Source: a virus. Taken from it: a stretch of DNA of 20,025 nt. Below the pieces are notes generated by a model. The model was given only the letters and a program-made list of their open reading frames with translations. It made no database searches and was not told the DNA's origin. The number at the start of each line of letters is the position of its first letter. Position 1 is the first letter of the stretch. The position numbers and the translations under genes were made by a program. Below, piece after piece: positions 16,801 to 20,025 of the stretch. Location: positions 1 to 20,025 of IMG/VR virus record IMGVR_UViG_3300025828_000265; one strand, given 5' to 3'.

Positions 16801-19604
16801 ATTTGATAATCATTTTTAACTCTCTTCACACCATTGACAAATACTTCAAAATCTGATGCAAAATCATTTACGATAAAATTATTGGTTGATGATGAGGTTA
16901 TAGTTGTGCCAATACTAGTTCTAGATTCACTTTCGTAACTAATAATTTCTACAGTATCTCCAGCAACTGCTGGTGCTGGAATGTAAACATCAATTCCAGT
17001 AGTCGCCTTATAGTCACTAGATTTAAGTTTAATTCCATTGTAAAATACATCTAAATTGCCAACAATATAGTTTCCAGTAAAGTTAGTTTGTAGACCTACG
17101 GCAGTAACAGTTGTTGTGGTTACAACAACTGAAGGATCATATTGTACAACTTCTAATGTATCTCCACTTATAACTGGATCTGTGAGAGAAATTGAACTTC
17201 CATTTACAGCAGTATACTGACCCTGTGTAAGTTTTATACCATTTTGATAAAGTTCAATTCTATTGGGGATATAAGAAACATTAAATGATGATGTGGAAGA
17301 TGATGCTGTGATAGTAGATAATCCTACTTTCTTGCCAGAAGCATATTCTTGAATATCAACAAAGTCATTAATTTGTGGAGCATCGTTAATACGAAGTAAA
17401 TCTTGCCCGGTATAAATTTCAAATAAAGTGTTGTCGTATTTGACTCCATTGACATATAATTGTATATGATTTTTATCTTCAGATGTTAAAGATTTATTAG
17501 TTATAATTGGAAGATTTACTTGATTTTCAAAAGCCTGGAATTCAGTTTCATTTCTTACACTACGATCAAATGCATTTACTTCAACATAATCATTATCTAA
17601 TACTTGTACGTTTAATTGTATTTGAGTGCTTCCAAGAGAAACATAATCATCTTGTGATAGTTTAAATCCATTAAAAAATAGATCGGTCTCTCCTGGTATA
17701 TGATCAATAGGAATTACAGTTTCATTAGTGGACAAACTGGTTGAAATTCCTCTATTTTCAATTATTTCATCAATAAAATTCTGCTGATTATAATAAGAAA
17801 TTATTCCAGTTTCTTTAATTTGTTGAAAATAATCTAAATTTGGTATAGTTACAATACTTGTATTACTGATTACATCTCTTTGAGATATTGTTGCTTCCCC
17901 AATAGTTAATTTATTTACTTGGGTAGTATCCGAATTAAATATATCATCACCATTAGAACCAAAAATTGATTTTACGTCACCGATTCCATGTGAAGTGACT
18001 GCAACGGATATTCTACCATTATCTTCACCATTGAAACTAAAACTTTCACCTACAATAAAGGATCCTTTCGTATCGTGCAGAGTTATCTCTTTTGAATTTG
18101 AAACAGATTCTTTTATGAATCCTGTAGCACCACTAGAGTTACCTTTTACAAAAGTTGATTTTGACTCAGTGACCCCAATATTTAAAAATATACTAGTGTA
18201 TGTTTGAATATCATATAAAGAAATATCCCATTCATTTACTGCTAGATTCTTTGTATCATAAGAACCACTTTCTAGAGCAAAGTCGTAAACTCTTGCAATT
18301 CCAATTTCATCTCCACTTGCAAGATTTACATCATCAACTCTAGAATTTCTTAAACTTACATTATATGAAGTACTGATTCCTAAAATTGGAGAACCAGAAA
18401 CATTATTCAGTGCTACTGAGGGTCCAGTAAAATAATTTATAGATTGATCTTCTAATTCTTTTGTAGTTCTTGTTTTTTCTACATCTAAGAAAGTCGGAGC
18501 AGTAGTTTCTACTCTAAAACCACGAACATATGCCTTTCCGGGAGAAACTCTGTATACAGCAAGATCATCAGAAGGAGTATTTCCTTCATATGTTAATTGA
18601 TTCTCTCTGAAGATTCCATTATTTCCTTCCTGGTCATTTAAAGAATCTACACAGGTCAATTTAAATGGTTTGACATAATAATCTCCAGACTCTTCGAATG
18701 TTCTAGCAGCAAGAGTATCATTTATGAAGTTGTAATCTGTATCATTTGGATTATTTCTAAGCAGTCCATTTTGAACTTGTGCAATTTCAACGAAATTCTG
18801 ATCATCAAAGTCATTTAAAGACTTTTTAGATAAGATTGCAGATAATTTGAATCTATCAGCACCAGGTGCTGTAAAATTATTAAATCCCTGAGAATTATCA
18901 AATAAAGATTCGTCAACATCTGAAGTGACAATTTCTTCTAATACTGTAAATCCAATTCTGTAGTCTGGAGTATTAGAGTATTGATCTAATATAATCGTTT
19001 GTGTAGGAACGCTTAAAAAAGTTCCTCTTAAAAAATATACCCCGTCTTGTACCGTAAATGATGATGCAACTGAAGAAGCATTTTGTGCTATTGCAGTAGC
19101 AAAGGTTTCATTTTGAATAAAAATTACATTTGAGGTTTGAAGTCCACTCTCAGTAACTAAATTTTCACCATCATCAAATGTTTTAGATTGATTACTAGAA
19201 CTTGATGAGATGTAACTAACATATAAAGTTGCGTTATTTCTATCAGATTCTGATGCGGTTAAAGCTTGTTCAACTCTTGCTCTAACTCCAGAGAATTCTC
19301 CTCGTATTGTTGTTCCTACGAGAGATTTGATGTAAGAAGATACAGAAATACCAGTGAAGGAATTCTCCAATTCAATAGCAGTGTACTGACTATTGAAAGA
19401 TGTTTGTCCGGGAATAACTTTCGCACCTTCTTTAAAAACGTGCGTTCCAAACCTTTCTACCTGATTTTGCAGTATAGATTGTATGGTTGTCAGTTCTCTT
19501 GCTTGAACTGGATAACCTGGTTTAAATAATACTTTATAATAATTTTTCGCCGGATCAAAGTCGTCAAAATATGGAGAGACGTTTAGATTAGTTTCCTGTG
19601 GCAT
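10881..19604 (-). CDS. Giant DUF4815-like tail/baseplate structural protein, 2907 aa
   Basis: The N-terminus (VSPYFDDFDPAKNYYKVLFK, then VQARELTTIQSILQNQVERF, residues 9-52) is characteristic of the DUF4815 virion proteins of cyanophages. Residues 1-600 form the first conserved part, with 'VYRVSPGKAYVRGFRVETTA' at 350-369 and 'EIGIARVYDFALESGSYDTK' at 433-452. Residues 634-1027 hold six NGxK repeats. Conserved parts resume at about 1040 ('DEERYVLTYSDG' 1151-1162, 'DVIDIRPRVS' 1433-1442, 'RYTMSDISRLEGRISSLEKF' 1547-1566, 'YIRSRNVEFVSKRLKPFTKV' 1837-1856, 'DPLAQTFTV...GIFLTSLDVFF' 2089-2112). Two GxGY repeats lie near 2328 and 2375. It follows gp8 by 6 bp, in the place of T4 genes 9-12, so a peripheral baseplate or fibre role is inferred. 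I see no enzyme motif. Confidence 0.9.
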   Translation of the reverse strand: MPQETNLNVSPYFDDFDPAKNYYKVLFKPGYPVQARELTTIQSILQNQVERFGTHVFKEGAKVIPGQTSFNSQYTAIELENSFTGISVSSYIKSLVGTTIRGEFSGVRARVEQALTASESDRNNATLYVSYISSSSSNQSKTFDDGENLVTESGLQTSNVIFIQNETFATAIAQNASSVASSFTVQDGVYFLRGTFLSVPTQTIILDQYSNTPDYRIGFTVLEEIVTSDVDESLFDNSQGFNNFTAPGADRFKLSAILSKKSLNDFDDQNFVEIAQVQNGLLRNNPNDTDYNFINDTLAARTFEESGDYYVKPFKLTCVDSLNDQEGNNGIFRENQLTYEGNTPSDDLAVYRVSPGKAYVRGFRVETTAPTFLDVEKTRTTKELEDQSINYFTGPSVALNNVSGSPILGISTSYNVSLRNSRVDDVNLASGDEIGIARVYDFALESGSYDTKNLAVNEWDISLYDIQTYTSIFLNIGVTESKSTFVKGNSSGATGFIKESVSNSKEITLHDTKGSFIVGESFSFNGEDNGRISVAVTSHGIGDVKSIFGSNGDDIFNSDTTQVNKLTIGEATISQRDVISNTSIVTIPNLDYFQQIKETGIISYYNQQNFIDEIIENRGISTSLSTNETVIPIDHIPGETDLFFNGFKLSQDDYVSLGSTQIQLNVQVLDNDYVEVNAFDRSVRNETEFQAFENQVNLPIITNKSLTSEDKNHIQLYVNGVKYDNTLFEIYTGQDLLRINDAPQINDFVDIQEYASGKKVGLSTITASSSTSSFNVSYIPNRIELYQNGIKLTQGQYTAVNGSSISLTDPVISGDTLEVVQYDPSVVVTTTTVTAVGLQTNFTGNYIVGNLDVFYNGIKLKSSDYKATTGIDVYIPAPAVAGDTVEIISYESESRTSIGTTITSSSTNNFIVNDFASDFEVFVNGVKRVKNDYQIFATRRSLILDTALLQGDEVSVINYLGNYYTSSRKVAVQNQTEFDFLYSVGLLDVYVNGTKLTPEDFVATNGSLVTLNTKRQSGDIVHLLNYSKSAFFTLNNLRSDGFDISYASVKSVSTNNGFTRLTIGPVPSVTGICDGTLPKTAINVSDLHYLNAKVTPSSDNTLFTPLPRRNISEVDLSAANLSIRKQYDIVVSSNSSNTIFAGTNETFLNFDEERYVLTYSDGTIEPLRSDMFVFGAGSTRLTINGLSKNGSARLITTLRKINITSKAKENRRSSSLIISNSANSSSGIGTTTLNDGLSYGDFPYGTRVQDEEICLNVPDVINVYGIFESFDLSDPSSPKLSLSTLTGPNATTIDVIVGETIKGASSGARATYVERTDDNVVEFIYSNKKSFTVGEKVTFDESGIEAIVSAVSVNGRDITSSYILDNGQRDTFYDYGRLKRVASKSSPSKKIKVYFQSGFYNTNDDGDITTANSYNSFDYSKEIESYRNIRNTDVIDIRPRVSTYIATSGSVSPFQFSGRSFTQDGNSARNIITPDESIFLDYSFYLPRYDKVFLDKTGTFKVLKGVPDETPNPPGTIDDSIEVAQIFLPPYLYSTQNSSVNQKNYKRYTMSDISRLEGRISSLEKFTTLSLLETDTSNLFIPDNNGINKFKSGFLVDNFKTIANQDVRNGVENSINPNTGELRPSHYTTAIDLVIGSDSVIGIGQTSDPNADLNFISDLKGTNIKKTGDVVSLDYTTREWLSQTFATRAEKITPYLINFWEGTLELTPDSDIWVDVVKVEPDNLEVAGNFTSLMNQISELENHDPQIGFIPTMWESWNIIWTGNSRMMGVSQVEEITTFTRFFNSDNNSPVDVDLRWVGQENGVNGNIIESIRSNSDKTSIQTLDTQDFNSSSIIPYIRSRNVEFVSKRLKPFTKVFGFFDGVDVNEFIVPKLIEVTMNSGKFTVGETISGFLPGIDYDNSPSSVNPKIHFRVAKANHKSGPFNAPTKTYTTNPYNPDQSVPSQYSSTSTIINVDTFSLANEPQGDYFGFIKKGMKLYGETSGAEATIQEVRLVTDNTGLIIGSFFIPDPNIDVNPKFTAGEKVFKLTNSSLNSLSTQVINSVSEDKYLSSGSVQTIENNVSSVKNSRKLGNTLFKDSNVSSFSGKYVDPLAQTFTVDDETGIFLTSLDVFFEAKDNELPVTCQIRTVDFNVPSDIVLPFTEVTLDASSVKTSTNASVATNFVFKSPVYLEGNRDYAIVLLTNSNEYTVWTSRLGEVDVKSAFGSSSSQILVSTQPILGALYKSQNASSWEPSIFDALTFKLNRAEFETAGDISVYNPNLSEGNGQVATLVANSIKPSSRRIRIGISSALTDSDLKLGNSIIQLNTGATGNYVGSVGRVNQLTITNRGIGYSPTSSVQTYSNVILTNITGTGKNASATIVVQNGSIFTVTLSNGGFGYAVGDVLTATLGSEGLGTNFQVSVESVDQTNQIILDNVQGDFVTGIANSIFRYDSVGVARTITNSSGSDLYISEPIDVVTEGLNFRVDHKNHGMHSQTNFVTLTGILPDVSPTKLTVAYDKEFSGSIAVDNVSEFNIFENLEVSGSNPGYVLVNNEIIKYEGVSEGLLTSITRGVDNTIKKQISSGDLIYKYELSGVSLRRINKTHRLENSSTTDPIGLNYYTIKVDMDDTNYGIDRGSNSTLVPLYFNETKSAGGENIKASQNIPFEALTPNIQTFVPNLTTLESRIRTVSGTSISGSETSFLDQGFEPVVLNKTNYLSSPRIIASKINEKNLLTTLPGNKSFTLLMNLSSSNSRLSPIIDTTRLNLITTSNRINSVVDDYKTDPRVKTFFDDPSDCQFVTKVVRLKNSASSLKVYLSTHINVFSDIRLFYAIDNSENSDPVFVPFPGYSNIDAFGNTIDISNNDGTPDVFTEKNYVTQAVSNVDSYSNYEFTANNLPDFKYFRVKVILTSTNQAYVPKIKNLRAIALA
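16524..17705 (-). repeat. Six tandem NGxK protein repeats in the giant tail protein
   Basis: Residues 634-1027 of the 2907-residue protein contain six diverged units built on 'hxhNGxKhxxxDY...L...GDxVEVxxY', with NG[FVIT]K at 645, 719, 788, 856, 924 and 992. Units are about 65-75 residues apart. Examples are YQNGIKLTQGQYTA, FYNGIKLKSSDYKA and YVNGTKLTPEDFVA. The units are similar in protein but well diverged in DNA, so the expansion is old. They probably form a string of small beta domains. Confidence 0.85.
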
Positions 19605-19610
19605 TATTCT

Positions 19611-20025
19611 TTAAAATTGCAAAATAACTTTGATATCTTCTTTTTGGTTGGTCGATCTTGTAATAGAAGGTCTATTATCTACATAAATTATATTTCCAGA
19701 ATATTTTTGGACCTCAGGTTGTGCCACACCATTTACAAAAGACTGACCAAGATTATAAGTCCTATTATTTATTACAGTAGTAATACCGGTAAAAGTTGAG
19801 TCGATTGTTAGTCCAGTGCTTACTTGATCATTACTGATAATCAAATTTCCGCTAGTACCAACGTCTGTGGTAAATTCTATAAGGGATAATCCGTATTCTG
19901 GATTTGGATCTTGAGCGCCACTAGTAGTAAATCCAGCAAGACTCTTATCCTGCCAGTATTTCAAAACTCCGGTAACATTATCGTAAGATATGACTCTACC
20001 AACAGCAACTGAAGTAAGACCAACT
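19611..20025 (-). CDS. gp8: Baseplate wedge protein (gp8-like), C-terminal part only
   Basis: The frame is open from the right window edge (20 codons plus one base upstream of the TTG at 19964) to the TAA at 19611, so this is the C-terminal part of a longer protein and the TTG is not its start. The end 'YSGNIIYVDNRPSITRSTNQ' followed by 'KEDIKVILQF' matches the end of T4 gp8, 'HSGEMIYMENRPPIIMAMDQ' followed by 'TEEINILFTF'. T4 gp8 forms part of the baseplate wedge and helps hold the peripheral baseplate proteins. Upstream residues 'VGRVISYDNVTGVLKYWQDK' are typical of the marine phage versions. The next gene begins 6 bp after the stop, consistent with co-transcription. Confidence 0.88.
   Translation of the reverse strand, partial: VGLTSVAVGRVISYDNVTGVLKYWQDKSLAGFTTSGAQDPNPEYGLSLIEFTTDVGTSGNLIISNDQVSTGLTIDSTFTGITTVINNRTYNLGQSFVNGVAQPEVQKYSGNIIYVDNRPSITRSTNQKEDIKVILQF

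Noticed and set aside
11938-19529. Five plus-strand frames inside the giant tail gene.
   Set aside because: They are antisense to one continuous 2907-residue frame with recognised conserved segments throughout, and no independent signals were found.
19964-20025. Possible start of a 117-residue gene at a TTG codon (19964).
   Set aside because: The frame stays open to the window edge and its end matches the C-terminus of gp8, so the TTG is internal to a longer gene.
1-20025. Search by eye for tRNA genes, CRISPR arrays, insertion sequences, a diversity-generating retroelement and defence genes.
   Set aside because: Nearly every base is in minus-strand virion genes; no cloverleaf, spaced direct repeats, transposase, reverse transcriptase or template-repeat pair was seen. 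The MTD-like N-terminus at 4049-5368 alone does not imply a retroelement.

Overview
The window is a gene-dense, AT-rich stretch (by eye roughly two thirds A+T) of a T4-like myovirus genome. All 14 genes lie on the minus strand, so transcription runs from right to left. The order gp8 - giant tail protein - gp13 - gp14 - gp15 - gp16 follows the T4 virion block. The giant protein resembles the DUF4815 family, and the small proteins with 'GIVTATxFSGD/GDGSNLTG' blocks are of a kind common in marine T4-like phages. This points to a cyanophage of Prochlorococcus or Synechococcus, or a related pelagimyophage. No host-derived metabolic gene, integrase, tRNA or mobile element is present, so the host cannot be fixed from this window.

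Layout in transcription order. (1) 20025-19611: C-terminus of baseplate wedge protein gp8. (2) 19604-10881: a 2907-residue DUF4815-like protein with a six-copy 'NGxK' repeat block, occupying the place where T4 has genes 9-12. (3) 10884-10256: a 77-residue coiled-coil protein and a 131-residue beta-rich protein, coupled by 4-nt and 1-nt overlaps, at the position of T4 wac (fibritin). (4) 10231-8026: neck proteins gp13 and gp14; gp14 carries a large beta-repeat insertion. (5) 7985-6517: tail completion protein gp15, with an added C-terminal domain, and terminase small subunit gp16. (6) 6524-1: a cassette of six fibre-like or coiled-coil virion genes where T4 would have gene 17 (terminase large subunit), which must lie beyond the left edge if it is present.

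The products are virion parts: baseplate rim and fibres (gp8, DUF4815 protein, fibre cassette), the neck joining head and tail (gp13, gp14, gp15), and the packaging regulator (gp16). Each of the five intergenic gaps longer than 20 bp holds a T4-late-promoter-like box (TATAAATA or a close variant) on the minus strand. In four cases the box touches the stop codon of the upstream gene. This suggests that the block splits into the units [gp8 to 131 aa], [gp13-gp14], [gp15-gp16-374 aa], [439 aa], [168 aa] and [717 aa-114 aa-partial fibre gene].

The most notable points are the stop-embedded late-promoter boxes, the modular beta decorations spliced into neck proteins gp14 and gp15 and shared with tail proteins, a common D-x-G-[ES]-F ending on three consecutive cassette proteins, and the NGxK repeat block inside the DUF4815-like protein. 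I saw no non-virion defence or metabolic system.
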